Positions 50,989 to 60,057 are shown, numbered from the stretch's first letter. The stretch: DNA of 64,000 nt from Grimontia marina (GCF_900060185.1 NZ_FIZY01000014.1:43019-107018); one strand, 5' to 3'. The notes: generated by a model from the sequence alone, not told the origin. A program made the numbers and translations.

Positions 50989-52629
50989 TTACATCTTGAA
51001 CTGACCGATTGCACTCTTGAGCTGAACGCCGACGGCTGACAGAGCAAGACTCTGTTCCGTCAGGTCTCGGCTTTGTTCAACGGTTTCGCGCCCTTTACTG
51101 ACAAGGTTGTTCAGGTTGATGTTGATCTCTTCTGTTGCTGCGGCCGTCTGGTTGCATGCAGATGCAATAGATTGTGTAACGTCTGTGATGTCCCTAACTT
51201 TAGCGTCTATGGCTGTTAAGGCTTGTAGGGTTAGTTGGTTGTGTTCGGCTGTAGCCTCAGAAAGGGTCTGCGTTTTGCCTAGCTCAGCATTGAGGGATGA
51301 AGCACGGGTTTGCAGCGAGGTAATGATGGTTTCAATTTCATCTGTGCTTTGTTGGGTACGAATAGCCAAGGTGCGGACTTCATCAGCCACTACCGCAAAG
51401 CCCCGTCCTTGATCGCCAGCGCGTGCAGCTTCAATAGCAGCATTCAGCGCAAGTAGATTGGTTTGTTCAGCGATGGCACGAATAACATCTAGCACCTGAC
51501 CCACATTCTTTGAGTCATCTGAAAGCATATTCGCTTCGTTAGAAGCGCTCTGAATACTATTAACCATCCCTTGCATCTGGTGGTGCATATCGTTGACAAC
51601 TTTTTGACCTTGATGGCATTCATTTGTAGCAAGTTGCGCTTCCTGCGCAGCATGTGCGGCTGAAGAAGCCATTTCTTGATTACTGGCCAGCAGTTCATTG
51701 ACGGCGGCGGAAATGCTGTCGATTTCTGCACTTTGCTGATTTGCCAGTCTTTCGGAACTTTCAGATAAACGAGCCATTTCATCCGCTGATTTGGCGAGCG
51801 TGTCAGACACTGGATTTATATCTCCGACTATGCCACGAATTTGTTCGATGAAACGGTTGAAGAAGCGGGCTATCTGACTGAGTTCGTCTCGACCGGAAGA
51901 AGGTAGTCTGTTTGATAGATCTCCCTGACCACTCGATATATCTTCCAGTGCTTTGGCCGTATTGACGCTTGGTGCAACGATAGATTGTCCGATAATTGCG
52001 CTGATAAAAAGAACTATTCCAAAAATCACTGTCATACACGCAATCAGAAATGTAATCCCGCTGGCAAAATTAGATTTTACGTCATCCACATATATGCCTG
52101 TGCCCAGAATCCAGCCCCAGGGCTGAAAAAGCTTCACATAAGAACTCTTTTGAACAGGGACGTCAGAATCCGGCTTACTCCAAAAATAGTCAACAAAACC
52201 ACCTCCTGAACGTTTGGCTGTTGATGCCATTTCAACGAACAGACGATTCCCCGCCTTGTCTTCAAATTGACTAAGATCTTTACCATTTAACTCAGGCTTA
52301 ATAGGGTGTAAGACCATTGCAGGCTGACTGTCATTAATCCAAAAGTAGTTGCCCTGGTCATATCGGAGAGCCGCAATCGCATCAAGAGCGGCCTGCTTGG
52401 CTTCTTGTTCCGTTATATCGCCATTTTTATAGCGGTTGTAATGGTATTCAATTAGTGAATGGCCGCTTTCCACAAGTACTTTGGTTTCATCCTTTTTATA
52501 CTCCATTAAGGCTTGGTAGTTTTGACTGGCGAATAGATAAATTGGGATTACCATGGCGCTTAGAATAATCGCGACAAGTATGAAAACCCTCTGGCGGATT
52601 TTGATATTACGAATAGCGTTGACAAGCAT
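50989..52629 (-). CDS. Methyl-accepting chemotaxis protein with single Cache domain
   Basis: Transmembrane chemoreceptor of 546 aa. TM1 lies at about 13-34; a periplasmic single-Cache region contains [15 protein letters not shown] and [16 protein letters not shown]2 lies at about 190-212, then HAMP. The signalling hairpin is standard ([35 protein letters not shown]). It ends IGQFKM without a CheR-binding pentapeptide, so it needs help from other receptors for methylation. Ligand unknown; single-Cache receptors often sense small organic acids. ATG start, one-gene unit. Confidence 0.95.
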   Translation of the reverse strand: MLVNAIRNIKIRQRVFILVAIILSAMVIPIYLFASQNYQALMEYKKDETKVLVESGHSLIEYHYNRYKNGDITEQEAKQAALDAIAALRYDQGNYFWINDSQPAMVLHPIKPELNGKDLSQFEDKAGNRLFVEMASTAKRSGGGFVDYFWSKPDSDVPVQKSSYVKLFQPWGWILGTGIYVDDVKSNFASGITFLIACMTVIFGIVLFISAIIGQSIVAPSVNTAKALEDISSGQGDLSNRLPSSGRDELSQIARFFNRFIEQIRGIVGDINPVSDTLAKSADEMARLSESSERLANQQSAEIDSISAAVNELLASNQEMASSAAHAAQEAQLATNECHQGQKVVNDMHHQMQGMVNSIQSASNEANMLSDDSKNVGQVLDVIRAIAEQTNLLALNAAIEAARAGDQGRGFAVVADEVRTLAIRTQQSTDEIETIITSLQTRASSLNAELGKTQTLSEATAEHNQLTLQALTAIDAKVRDITDVTQSIASACNQTAAATEEININLNNLVSKGRETVEQSRDLTEQSLALSAVGVQLKSAIGQFKM

Positions 52630-52858
52630 CAGAGTACATTCCTATGTTGTGACTGAAGGAGCTACAGCATCAACTGCAGTTTGTCCGTGGTTCGCTTTTC
52701 AGCTGGGTTTAGAGCAGCCTATATGAGCGAGTCCTATCTTGTGGTGTCTTAATTATAGTTACACTGTCTACTTTTTCAGCATGACGTTTGGTATTCAAGC
52801 AATTATGGTGAAATAGCTAGATGTCTTAACATTTTTCTCTATAACATTTGAAACTGTG

Positions 52859-52873
52859 TGTAATTAAATTACA
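52859..52873. promoter_or_regulatory. Palindrome TGTAATT-A-AATTACA
   Basis: A perfect 7-bp-arm dyad 48 bp upstream of the -35 of the small-ORF transcription unit and about 230 bp upstream of the chemoreceptor start. Size and symmetry fit a dimeric regulator site. No protein can be assigned. Confidence 0.4.
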
Positions 52874-52921
52874 TCAACTAAAGGGTTTTCAGGTAAAGAG
52901 TGATCTATGTCGCTTTATTGG

Positions 52922-52950
52922 TTGTAATAAAGTAACGAAAAAGCTATTAT
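52922..52950 (+). promoter_or_regulatory. Sigma-70-like promoter of the small-ORF unit
   Basis: TTGTAA (52922-52927), exactly 17 bp, then TATTAT (52945-52950). The predicted start is near 52957, about 30 nt before the first small ORF. Confidence 0.6.
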
Positions 52951-52986
52951 CCCGCTGTCCCTTGGATTGGGCTCTTTGCCCGGGAC

Positions 52987-53100
52987 ATGGCCATGCGCTT
53001 TCATTTGTTTATGGATAAGCCCGAAATGTATTCGTCTCCACGGAACCGAGCTTTTAACGAAGCTGCATTCTTTTCGAATTTTTTTGAGGTAATAAGCTGA
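52987..53100 (+). CDS. Small ORF 1 of an uncharacterised unit (37 aa)
   Basis: Not recognised. The ATG at 52987 opens a 37-codon frame; a second in-frame ATG at 52993 has GGGA 7 nt upstream and would give 35 residues. It begins MAMRFHLFMDKPEMYSS, has a polar middle (PRNRAFNEAA) and a Phe-rich end (FFSNFFEVIS). No signal or membrane segment; the end is hydrophobic enough to suggest a ribosome-tunnel or membrane-touching peptide (inference). Its TGA shares one base with the ATG of small ORF 2. It lies 30-36 nt after a good promoter, within a unit closed by a strong terminator. Confidence 0.5.
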   Translation: MAMRFHLFMDKPEMYSSPRNRAFNEAAFFSNFFEVIS

Positions 53101-53195
53101 TGAAAGGTAGTTCAGCGTGTCAATACTGGAATCGCGGTTCTGTATACACCACTAATTTTCGCTATCCGGCGATGTTCGGGTACAGCCGTAAGTAA
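53100..53195 (+). CDS. Small ORF 2 of an uncharacterised unit (31 aa)
   Basis: Not recognised. TGATG overlap with small ORF 1 and a GAGGT 9 nt upstream indicate translational coupling. The 31 residues are basic and aromatic: MKGSSACQYWNRGSVYTTNF, then RYPAMFGYSRK. Seven residues are Tyr/Trp/Phe and five are Lys/Arg in the second half or flanks. The stop lies in a short palindrome AAGTAA-GT-TTACTT (53190-53203), and a folded segment follows. May be a leader-type peptide, a toxin or a small regulatory protein; no function is claimed. Confidence 0.5.
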   Translation: MKGSSACQYWNRGSVYTTNFRYPAMFGYSRK

Positions 53196-53203
53196 GTTTA
53201 CTT

Positions 53204-53278
53204 GTTCCCCCTGAGGACCGAGGTCCTCAACTGTAATACCCCGCTCTAACAGATACTTTGTTTCCGTAGTTTGGGAAC
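53204..53278 (+). ncRNA. Structured RNA segment behind small ORF 2
   Basis: GTTCCC (53204-53209) can pair with GGGAAC (53273-53278), enclosing a perfect hairpin TGAGGAC-CGAG-GTCCTCA (53212-53229) and a weaker CTGT...ACAG stem. This gives a small multi-branched fold of about 75 nt between the ORFs and the terminator. No known RNA family was matched by eye. Confidence 0.45.
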
Positions 53279-53293
53279 GCCATTTTTATCTGG

Positions 53294-53320
53294 CGCCACT
53301 TTTAAAGTGGCGTTTTTTTT
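53294..53320 (+). terminator. Terminator of the small-ORF unit
   Basis: CGCCACTT-TTA-AAGTGGCG followed by eight T's. A competing hairpin, CGCCA (53278-53282) with TGGCG (53291-53295), overlaps its 5' arm, so two mutually exclusive folds are possible. Confidence 0.85.
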
Positions 53321-53507
53321 ACCTATCAATTGGTGAATCATTGAGCAGATCTCATTCTGTTCAGCCACTTCTTTATATAACTCTCAGATTTCAACACAGT
53401 ACATTTATTAAGCAGCGTTTCCTTCTAACATAATATGTACAGACCCTAGGGTCGCGAACTGTCGTTTAATTCGCCAGCAATCAAGATTTTCAAGTGGTTA
53501 TTCACGC
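53321..53507. other. Gene-free interval before the purine permease promoter
   Basis: AT-rich, no recognised structure. It does not carry a purine riboswitch core. Confidence 0.4.
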
Positions 53508-53536
53508 TGGAAATTTTGTGATGTGGCGGGTAATAT
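53508..53536 (+). promoter_or_regulatory. Probable promoter of the purine permease gene
   Basis: TGGAAA (53508-53513), 17 bp, TAATAT (53531-53536). The transcription start would fall near 53543, at the left edge of the PurR-like palindrome. Confidence 0.5.
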
Positions 53537-53543
53537 GCGCGTC

Positions 53544-53588
53544 AAATTTTCACGCAAACGTTTTCCACAAACGTTTGCGTGAAAATTT
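53544..53588 (+). promoter_or_regulatory. Double PurR-like operator in a perfect 20-bp inverted repeat
   Basis: Two 20-nt arms, exact reverse complements, flank TCCAC. Each arm contains ACGCAAACGTTT, so two PurR boxes in opposite directions (53552-53567 and 53565-53580) overlap at the centre. The position just after the promoter -10 predicts strong repression by PurR with guanine or hypoxanthine; in RNA it could also form a long hairpin. Confidence 0.82.
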
Positions 53589-53621
53589 TCCAAATTCTTA
53601 CTTTCCAAGGAACAGAAAGCC

Positions 53622-54908
53622 ATGCTTGAGCGTCTTTTTAAACTGAAAGAGCAAGGTACAGATATCAAAACCGAGGTTATTGCAGGACTGACTACCTTCC
53701 TGACAATGGCTTACATCATTTTCGTAAACCCAGCGATTCTATCTGAAACAGGTATGGATCGTGGTGCAGTCTTTGTTGCAACCTGTTTAGCGGCGGCAAT
53801 TGGCTGTTTCATCATGGGCTTGGTTGCAAACTATCCTGTGGCCCAGGCGCCAGGTATGGGTTTGAATGCATTCTTTACCTACACTGTTGTGTTCCAGATG
53901 GGTTACTCATGGCAGGTGGCATTGGCCGCAGTATTCCTGTCGGGTGTATGTTTTATTGCGTTAAGCCTGTTCAAAGTGCGTGAGTGGATTATCCACTCAA
54001 TTCCGCTTTCACTGCGCACCGGTATCTCTGCGGGTATCGGTATGTTTCTGGCGCTGATTGCATTGCAAAACTCCGGCATTGTTGTTGACCATCCAGCAAC
54101 GCTGGTTTCAATGGGCGATTTGTCTGCTTTTGGTCCTGCGATGGCAGCATTGGGTTTTTTCTTGACTATTGGCCTAGTTAACCGCGGCATCAAAGGTGCA
54201 GTAATGATTGCGATTCTTATCGTGACTGCATTGGGTGTGTTGTTCGGCGAAATCCAATATGGCGGCATCATGTCTGCACCACCAAGCATTGCTCCAACTT
54301 TTATGCAGCTTGATTTTGCCGGTGCGATGGAAGTCGGTCTGATTTCTATCGTGTTTGCTTTCCTTTTCGTTGACTTGTTTGATACAGCGGGCACCTTGGT
54401 AGGTGTTGCGCAAAAAGCAGAGCTACTGGATAAAGATGGAAAACTGCCACGTCTGAACCGTGCGCTGTTGGCTGACAGTACCGCGACTACTGTGGGTGCG
54501 GTTCTGGGTACATCGAATACTACGTCATATATTGAAAGTGTGTCAGGGGTTGCTGCAGGTGGGCGTACCGGTCTGACTGCAGTGACTGTGGGTATCATGT
54601 TCCTGCTTGCGTTGTTCTTCTCTCCATTGGCAGGTATGGTTCCGGCTTATGCAACTGCGGGTGCATTATTTTACGTCGCTATCCTTATGATGTCGGGCCT
54701 GGTGGGCGTTAACTGGCGTGATTTGACGGAGGCGGCACCTGTTGTGGTTGTGTGTTTGCTGATGCCGTTGACCTATTCAATTGCTCACGGTATCGGTCTG
54801 GGCTTTATCTCTTACTGTGCTATCAAAGCATTCAGCGGTAAAGGACGTGATGTGCCTATCAGTATTTGGGTTCTTGCTGCCCTGTTCTTGCTGAAATTCG
54901 TTATGTAA
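53622..54908 (+). CDS. NCS2 family guanine/hypoxanthine (or adenine) permease
   Basis: Inner-membrane purine:H+ symporter of the AzgA-like branch of the NCS2 family. 428 aa with about 12-14 helices. Signature regions are LKEQGTDIKTEVIAGLTTFL, NPAILSETGMD, APGMGLNAFFTYTVV, the scaffold motif FVDLFDTAGTLVGVA and GAVLGTSNTTSYIESVSGVA. AAGGAACAG precedes the ATG. Downstream is gpt, which captures guanine, hypoxanthine and xanthine as nucleotides, and upstream is a double PurR-like operator, so a purine-base importer is well supported. The exact base cannot be read from sequence. Confidence 0.93.
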   Translation: MLERLFKLKEQGTDIKTEVIAGLTTFLTMAYIIFVNPAILSETGMDRGAVFVATCLAAAIGCFIMGLVANYPVAQAPGMGLNAFFTYTVVFQMGYSWQVALAAVFLSGVCFIALSLFKVREWIIHSIPLSLRTGISAGIGMFLALIALQNSGIVVDHPATLVSMGDLSAFGPAMAALGFFLTIGLVNRGIKGAVMIAILIVTALGVLFGEIQYGGIMSAPPSIAPTFMQLDFAGAMEVGLISIVFAFLFVDLFDTAGTLVGVAQKAELLDKDGKLPRLNRALLADSTATTVGAVLGTSNTTSYIESVSGVAAGGRTGLTAVTVGIMFLLALFFSPLAGMVPAYATAGALFYVAILMMSGLVGVNWRDLTEAAPVVVVCLLMPLTYSIAHGIGLGFISYCAIKAFSGKGRDVPISIWVLAALFLLKFVM

Positions 54909-54971
54909 GACACAATACGCCGCAATCGTTTGACTGAGTTAAATTGGCGTCTAACGCCTGAGGTTTTCTAA

Positions 54972-55430
54972 ATGAGCAACAAGTTTTTTATCACCTGGGA
55001 CAACATGCAAATGTACACCCGTCAACTGGCTGAAAAACTGCTACCTGCAGATCAATGGAAAGGCATTATCGCGGTAAGCCGCGGTGGTCTGGTTCCTTCA
55101 GCGATTTTGGCGCGTGAACTGGGTATTCGCCATGTGGATACAGTTTGCATTTCTAGCTACGACCACGATCACCAGCGTGATATGCGTGTTCTGAAGAAAG
55201 CAGACGGCGACGGCGAAGGCTTCCTGGTAGTGGACGATCTGGTTGATACTGGCGGTACTGCAGAAGTCATTCGTGAAATGTATCCGAAAGCGAAATTCGT
55301 GACTGTTTGTGCGAAGCCGGCAGGTAAACATCTGGTAGATGACTATGTGGTAGACATCCCTCAGGATTGCTGGATTGAGCAACCTTGGGACATGGGCGTA
55401 ACTTTCGTTGAGCCAATCTCAAAGCGTTAA
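54972..55430 (+). CDS. gpt: Xanthine-guanine phosphoribosyltransferase
   Basis: Converts guanine, xanthine and hypoxanthine with PRPP to GMP, XMP and IMP. 152 aa, the E. coli length. PRPP-binding motif [15 protein letters not shown]-terminal [19 protein letters not shown]-terminal [13 protein letters not shown] contacts the base. GAGG lies 9 nt upstream of the ATG. The 63-nt gap to the permease holds no clear terminator, so co-transcription is likely. Confidence 0.97.
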   Translation: MSNKFFITWDNMQMYTRQLAEKLLPADQWKGIIAVSRGGLVPSAILARELGIRHVDTVCISSYDHDHQRDMRVLKKADGDGEGFLVVDDLVDTGGTAEVIREMYPKAKFVTVCAKPAGKHLVDDYVVDIPQDCWIEQPWDMGVTFVEPISKR

Positions 55431-55445
55431 TTGCTAAAGAACTTG

Positions 55446-55471
55446 AAAAGCCCCTTTATGGGGCTTTTTTT
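55446..55471 (+). terminator. Terminator of the permease-gpt unit
   Basis: AAAAGCCCC-TTTAT-GGGGCTTTT plus T's. Confidence 0.9.
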
Positions 55472-55573
55472 ATGTCCAAATTTAGGCGTCTATCATTCAG
55501 GTGAGGTCATGGTTTTCAGTTTGTTTGGGTATACAATAGTGTCAGTTCAGATACCTAAACAGGGAGAGGTTCC

Positions 55574-56827
55574 GTGAGCGAAACCGAATCCGAAAACCTT
55601 TCAGTAAAACTCTTCAAACAACACAAGCATGCCAAGGAAACCTCGACCATTGTTGGGTCGGTCAACCAATCGGCAAATTGTGTTCACAACACTTTAGATG
55701 GAGACAGCAATAACAGCTGGTACCGTACGCTGCGTCGCCCTCAGTGGATTTGGCAAGGTATTGATCCCATTGAGATGGAAGCAACTTTGGCGCGTATTGC
55801 GGGCTCTGATAATAACCGCACCAGTGAAACGCTATTGGATACGGTTGTGGGTTATCGACCTGGAAACTGGTCCTATGAATGGACGCAGGAGGGCATGAAG
55901 CATCAGAAGCTTGCGCAAGAGAGCGAAGAGCGGGGAAACAAAACTGATGCTGCGGAGCATTGGCTACATGCCTGTACCCATTTCAGTATTGCTGCCTACC
56001 CCCATTTAAAAGGCGATCCTCTTTCTTTGCAGGCTGAAGTGTTGGCCAACAAGGCTTTCCACTCTGCAATTGAAAAATCCCAATACAAAATCAAAAACAT
56101 CATCACTAAGGTTGATGGTAAACCGCTCGAAGGTTTCCTGTACCTTCCCCATACCAATGAGCCTTTACCTACTGTGATCGTCAGTGGTGGTTTGGATACA
56201 TTGCAGACTGACTTATGGCGTCTGTTCGAAACCTACTTTGCACCTGCGAATATCGCCATGCTGACTTTGGATATGCCGTCTGTTGGTCGTAGCTGTCATT
56301 GGCCCCTGAGCGAGGATACCAGCAAGTTGCATCAGGCGATGCTGAGTGAGCTCACTTCAGTACCTTGGGTTGACCATCATCGTGTCGGCTGTATGGGCGT
56401 ACGTTTTGGCGGTAATGCTGCAGTTCGTATGGCGTTTGTGGAAGAGAATCGTATCAAGTCTTGCGTATCCATTGGTGGGGTATTGCACGCCTTACTGAGT
56501 GATATGCAGCGCCTTAGACAGATCTCACCGATGCATCTAGATACTATCGCTTCCCGAATGGGGAAAGTGCAGGCGTCAACATCGTTTTTGACTCAGTTGC
56601 AAGCGCTATCGCTAAAAAATCAAGGACTGCTATCCGGCCGAAAAACCAAAGTGCCGGTATTGGCGTTAAGCCTGGAAGGTGACCCAGTTTGCCCAGAAAC
56701 GGATAATCAACTTGCTGCACTCTACAGTTTTGGTGGCAAGGCGAAGACGCTACCCAATAGATCACTTCTTGATGGATATCACAGAATAATGAATGATGCT
56801 GTGAAATGGTTTAGCGATACATTGTGA
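55574..56827 (+). CDS. frsA: Fermentation-respiration switch protein FrsA
   Basis: Alpha/beta-hydrolase-fold protein; in E. coli it binds unphosphorylated enzyme IIA-Glc and shifts metabolism towards fermentation, while the V. vulnificus protein has been reported as a pyruvate-linked factor. 417 aa, GTG start after GGGAGAGG. FYLPHTNEPLP-like LYLPHTNEPLPTVIVSGGLD and GCMGVRFGGNAAVRMAF (the elbow is GVRFGG, lacking the classic nucleophile Ser). crl follows, as in enterobacteria. Confidence 0.93.
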   Translation: MSETESENLSVKLFKQHKHAKETSTIVGSVNQSANCVHNTLDGDSNNSWYRTLRRPQWIWQGIDPIEMEATLARIAGSDNNRTSETLLDTVVGYRPGNWSYEWTQEGMKHQKLAQESEERGNKTDAAEHWLHACTHFSIAAYPHLKGDPLSLQAEVLANKAFHSAIEKSQYKIKNIITKVDGKPLEGFLYLPHTNEPLPTVIVSGGLDTLQTDLWRLFETYFAPANIAMLTLDMPSVGRSCHWPLSEDTSKLHQAMLSELTSVPWVDHHRVGCMGVRFGGNAAVRMAFVEENRIKSCVSIGGVLHALLSDMQRLRQISPMHLDTIASRMGKVQASTSFLTQLQALSLKNQGLLSGRKTKVPVLALSLEGDPVCPETDNQLAALYSFGGKAKTLPNRSLLDGYHRIMNDAVKWFSDTL

Positions 56828-56952
56828 TATAGATCTTCTTAACGGCGTGGAGCATTCATTAAATGCTCAAAGCAATGCTCGATGGGACGATATATTGATC
56901 GTAGCGTGTTATACAAGCATTACCTGCTGGTAAAAATACACATAATAAAAAT

Positions 56953-56982
56953 AGGGGATTCGCGCTAAACAGCCCCTTTTTT
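56953..56982 (+). terminator. Weak terminator after frsA
   Basis: AGGGG and CCCCT enclose a 15-nt loop and are followed by TTTTT; short stem, moderate confidence. Confidence 0.45.
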
Positions 56983-57036
56983 GCCGGTACGCGGTAGTGT
57001 TGAAACGGAACTTTTCTCGTCTTATGGGAGCTTGCT

Positions 57037-57441
57037 ATGACCGATGAAACAAAAACGCTTTCACATGGGCGCCTGCTGACGCGTTTTGCGCAGTTGGGGC
57101 CTTACTTACGCCAAAATAAATGCTCGGAAGAAGGTTATTTCTTTGATTGCCTTTCTGCTTGCGTGAATGCCAAAAAATCACCGGAATGCCGTGAGTTTTG
57201 GGGCTGGTGGATGGAAATCTCACCAAAAGAGGGTGGGTTTGAGTACGCTTATACTTTCGGTAAATTCGATACCGAGGGCGCGTGGAAGGCGGAGAATGTA
57301 CCAAATAAGTCTTCTACCGAAGTAAAAGCCTCGCTTGATGCGTTTTATTCAAAAATAACTGAATTTGTCGAAGGCGAATTGGGATTGGAAATCAGTGCCA
57401 AGCCTTCACTGAAAGAGCCTAAGCTGGGTTCTGCAGCCTAA
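57037..57441 (+). CDS. crl: Sigma factor-binding protein Crl
   Basis: Binds RpoS and promotes assembly of RNA polymerase with sigma-S, raising stress and stationary-phase gene expression. 134 aa with the conserved GPYLRQNKCSEEGYFFDCLS and CREFWGWWMEISP cores. GGGAG lies 7 nt before the ATG. Its place between frsA and proB is conserved in enterobacteria and vibrios. Confidence 0.95.
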   Translation: MTDETKTLSHGRLLTRFAQLGPYLRQNKCSEEGYFFDCLSACVNAKKSPECREFWGWWMEISPKEGGFEYAYTFGKFDTEGAWKAENVPNKSSTEVKASLDAFYSKITEFVEGELGLEISAKPSLKEPKLGSAA

Positions 57442-57546
57442 ACCTCTCCTTTTGATGAATTATGTGATTGAGTTGCTTTAATCACTTGTTATCTTGGTCT
57501 GGGATTGATAAAAGAAGGGCTTAATTGCTTTTATGTTGTCAATATC

Positions 57547-58704
57547 ATGTCAGGCCAAGAAAACGTTTCATCTGTCTATTCTGGTGCTGGCGATACTTCT
57601 GATCGCCAGACCATTGTCGTCAAACTCGGTACCAGCGTACTGACCGGTGGCTCCAAGAAAATCGACCGCGCACACCTTGTTGAATTGGTACGTCAATGCG
57701 CCATGCTTATCCGTCAGGGACACAAAGTCATTGTTGTCACTTCTGGTGCGATTGCTGCGGGTCGTGAACACCTCAATTATCCCGAACTTGCGCCGACTAT
57801 TGCTAATAAGCAAATGCTGGCTGCGGTAGGTCAAAGCCGCCTTATCCAGGAATGGGAAAGCATGTTTGCCATTTATGGCATTAACATTGGTCAAATGCTG
57901 CTGACCCGCGCTGATTTGGATGACCGCGAGCGTTACCTCAATGCACGTGACATGCTGCAAGCACTGCTGGCAAATAACATTGTGCCTGTTGTGAATGAAA
58001 ACGATGCGGTCGCGACGGCAGAAATCAAAGTCGGTGACAACGATAACCTGTCAGCACTGGTCGCGATTTTGGCTGAAGCAGACAAGCTTTTATTGCTGAC
58101 TGACCAACCGGGTCTATTCACTGCTGATCCACGCAGCAATCCTGATGCAGAGCTTATCCGCGAAGTACATACCATCGATGAGACCCTGCACAAACTGGCT
58201 GGCGGCAGTGTCAGTGGGTTAGGTACAGGTGGTATGGCAACCAAACTGCAGGCAGCAGATGTCGCCCGCCGTGCAGGTATTGAAGTGACGATCGCAGCAG
58301 GCAGCCGTCCGGAAGTGATTCAACATTTAGTGGATGGCAAAGAAGCCGGTACGCGCTTCCTTCCATTGGAGTCACCTTTGGAAAGCCGCAAGCGTTGGAT
58401 TCTGGCTGGGCCTCCTCCTGCGGGGAACATCATTATTGACGACGGTGCTGCGAAAGCAGTGGTTGAGCGTCACAGCAGCCTGTTATCAAAAGGTATTACT
58501 GGCGTAGAAGGTCACTTTGACCGCGGTTCAGTAGCACGCATCTGCGACCAGAAAGGTAAGCAGTTGGCACGCGGTATTTGTCGCTACTCAAGCAAAGATC
58601 TCAGCGCGATTGCGGGTCGACACAGCCAGGATATTCAAGATATTCTGGGGTACGCTCACGGCGCGGTCGCAGTGCATTGCGACGACTTGGTCGTTATCGA
58701 TTAA
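57547..58704 (+). CDS. proB: Glutamate 5-kinase
   Basis: First step of proline synthesis, phosphorylating glutamate; feedback-inhibited by proline. 385 aa: kinase core [44 protein letters not shown] and [14 protein letters not shown], and a C-terminal PUA domain. The start is uncertain: the ATG at 57547 adds ~15 residues before the conserved region and has no obvious Shine-Dalgarno. Another in-frame start at 57505 also lacks support. proA follows after 51 nt. Confidence 0.94.
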   Translation: MSGQENVSSVYSGAGDTSDRQTIVVKLGTSVLTGGSKKIDRAHLVELVRQCAMLIRQGHKVIVVTSGAIAAGREHLNYPELAPTIANKQMLAAVGQSRLIQEWESMFAIYGINIGQMLLTRADLDDRERYLNARDMLQALLANNIVPVVNENDAVATAEIKVGDNDNLSALVAILAEADKLLLLTDQPGLFTADPRSNPDAELIREVHTIDETLHKLAGGSVSGLGTGGMATKLQAADVARRAGIEVTIAAGSRPEVIQHLVDGKEAGTRFLPLESPLESRKRWILAGPPPAGNIIIDDGAAKAVVERHSSLLSKGITGVEGHFDRGSVARICDQKGKQLARGICRYSSKDLSAIAGRHSQDIQDILGYAHGAVAVHCDDLVVID

Positions 58705-58755
58705 TCAGACTGTGGCAGAAGCCGCGGTTATTCAGGAAGAGCAATAGAGGCTGAA

Positions 58756-60009
58756 ATGAGTCTTCAACAAATGGGACGTGCAGCGAAAGACGCTGCTTAC
58801 GCACTGGCAACGGCACCAACAGCGCAAAAGAATAAAGCGCTGGCAGTCATTGCTGACGAATTGGAAGCGAACGCAGCAACTATCCTTGCTGCCAATGCAA
58901 AAGACATCGATGCGGGACGCGAAGCGGGTTTGCCCGACGCGATGCTGGATCGTCTTTTGCTGAACGAAGCGCGTCTGGCGGGTATTGCTGCTGACGTTCG
59001 CAACGTGATTTCGCTGTCTGATCCCGTCGGCAGCGAGATTGACTGCAAAGTGCTGGAAAACGGCATGACACTGAGCCGTCGCCGCGAACCCATTGGCGTG
59101 ATTGGCGTGATCTATGAAGCGCGCCCGAACGTGACCATTGATATCGCTTCTTTGTGTCTGAAAACCGGCAATGCCAGCATTTTGCGTGGTGGTCGTGAAA
59201 CCTTCCATTCAAACGTTGAGTTGGTGAAAGTGATTCAGACCGCGCTGGAAAAAGCTGATTTGCCAGCCGCATCTGTGCAGTACATTGAAAAGCCAGATCG
59301 CGAACTTGTGGGTGAGCTGCTTCGCCTAGACGAGTATGTTGACATGATCATCCCTCGCGGCGGCGCGGGACTTCACAAGATGTGCAAAGAAAACAGCACG
59401 ATTCCTGTGATCATTGGCGGCTTCGGCATCAGCCATCTGTTCGTGGATAAAACTGCTGATCTCGAGCGCTCGCTGGATGTGATCATTAATTCCAAGGTTC
59501 AACGTCCTTCTGCGTGTAATGCGCTGGATACCTTACTGGTACACGAAGCGGTTGCCGCTGAGGTGCTGCAAAAACTGACGCCATTGTTCAATGACAACAA
59601 GCTGAAAATCGTTGCTGATAAAGCGTCGCTACCATTGCTGGACGGCGTTACAGATCTGCAGGAAGTAGCGGACGGTGATTTCGATACCGAATGGCTGAGT
59701 TACACGCTGGGTGTGGCTGTCGTCGCCGATGTGCATGCAGCGCTCAAACATATGCGTGACCACAATGCGAGCCACTCAGATGCGATCCTGACTAACGACC
59801 TGGCAGCAGCAGAAGCCTTTATCAATGGCGCAGGTTCTGCGGCGGTATACGTGAATGCGTCTACTCGCTTCACAGACGGCGCACAGTTCGGTCTGGGTGC
59901 AGAGGTTGCGGTATCTACTCAGAAACTGCACGCACGCGGTCCTATGGGCTTGGAAGAGCTCACCACCTACAAGTGGGTCGGTAAAGCAGACTACCTGCCA
60001 CGCGCTTAA
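58756..60009 (+). CDS. proA: Glutamate-5-semialdehyde dehydrogenase
   Basis: Reduces glutamyl phosphate with NADPH to glutamate semialdehyde, second step of proline synthesis. 417 aa, aldehyde-dehydrogenase fold: [51 protein letters not shown] and the catalytic Cys in [19 protein letters not shown] 5 nt before the ATG. Ends with a strong hairpin. Confidence 0.97.
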   Translation: MSLQQMGRAAKDAAYALATAPTAQKNKALAVIADELEANAATILAANAKDIDAGREAGLPDAMLDRLLLNEARLAGIAADVRNVISLSDPVGSEIDCKVLENGMTLSRRREPIGVIGVIYEARPNVTIDIASLCLKTGNASILRGGRETFHSNVELVKVIQTALEKADLPAASVQYIEKPDRELVGELLRLDEYVDMIIPRGGAGLHKMCKENSTIPVIIGGFGISHLFVDKTADLERSLDVIINSKVQRPSACNALDTLLVHEAVAAEVLQKLTPLFNDNKLKIVADKASLPLLDGVTDLQEVADGDFDTEWLSYTLGVAVVADVHAALKHMRDHNASHSDAILTNDLAAAEAFINGAGSAAVYVNASTRFTDGAQFGLGAEVAVSTQKLHARGPMGLEELTTYKWVGKADYLPRA

Positions 60010-60031
60010 CCTGCGCACCGAGTGAATCTTG

Positions 60032-60057
60032 AAAGGCACGCGAAAGCGTGCCTTTTT
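60032..60057 (+). terminator. Terminator of proBA
   Basis: AAAGGCACGC-GAAA-GCGTGCCTTT plus T's; the GAAA tetraloop hairpin is very stable. Confidence 0.92.

Noticed and set aside
53096..53150. CTGATGA as a possible hammerhead ribozyme core
   Set aside because: The matching GAAA element and flanking stems I-III are not present; the motif is explained by the stop/start overlap of the two small ORFs.
53201..53245. Resemblance to a cobalamin riboswitch (CAACTGTAA after a C run)
   Set aside because: The other required elements, including the B12 box and the upstream conserved stems, are missing.
52957..53320. CsrB-like regulatory RNA based on several GGA triplets
   Set aside because: Only about six GGA motifs, few of them in hairpin loops; CsrB-type RNAs carry many more in regular stem-loops.
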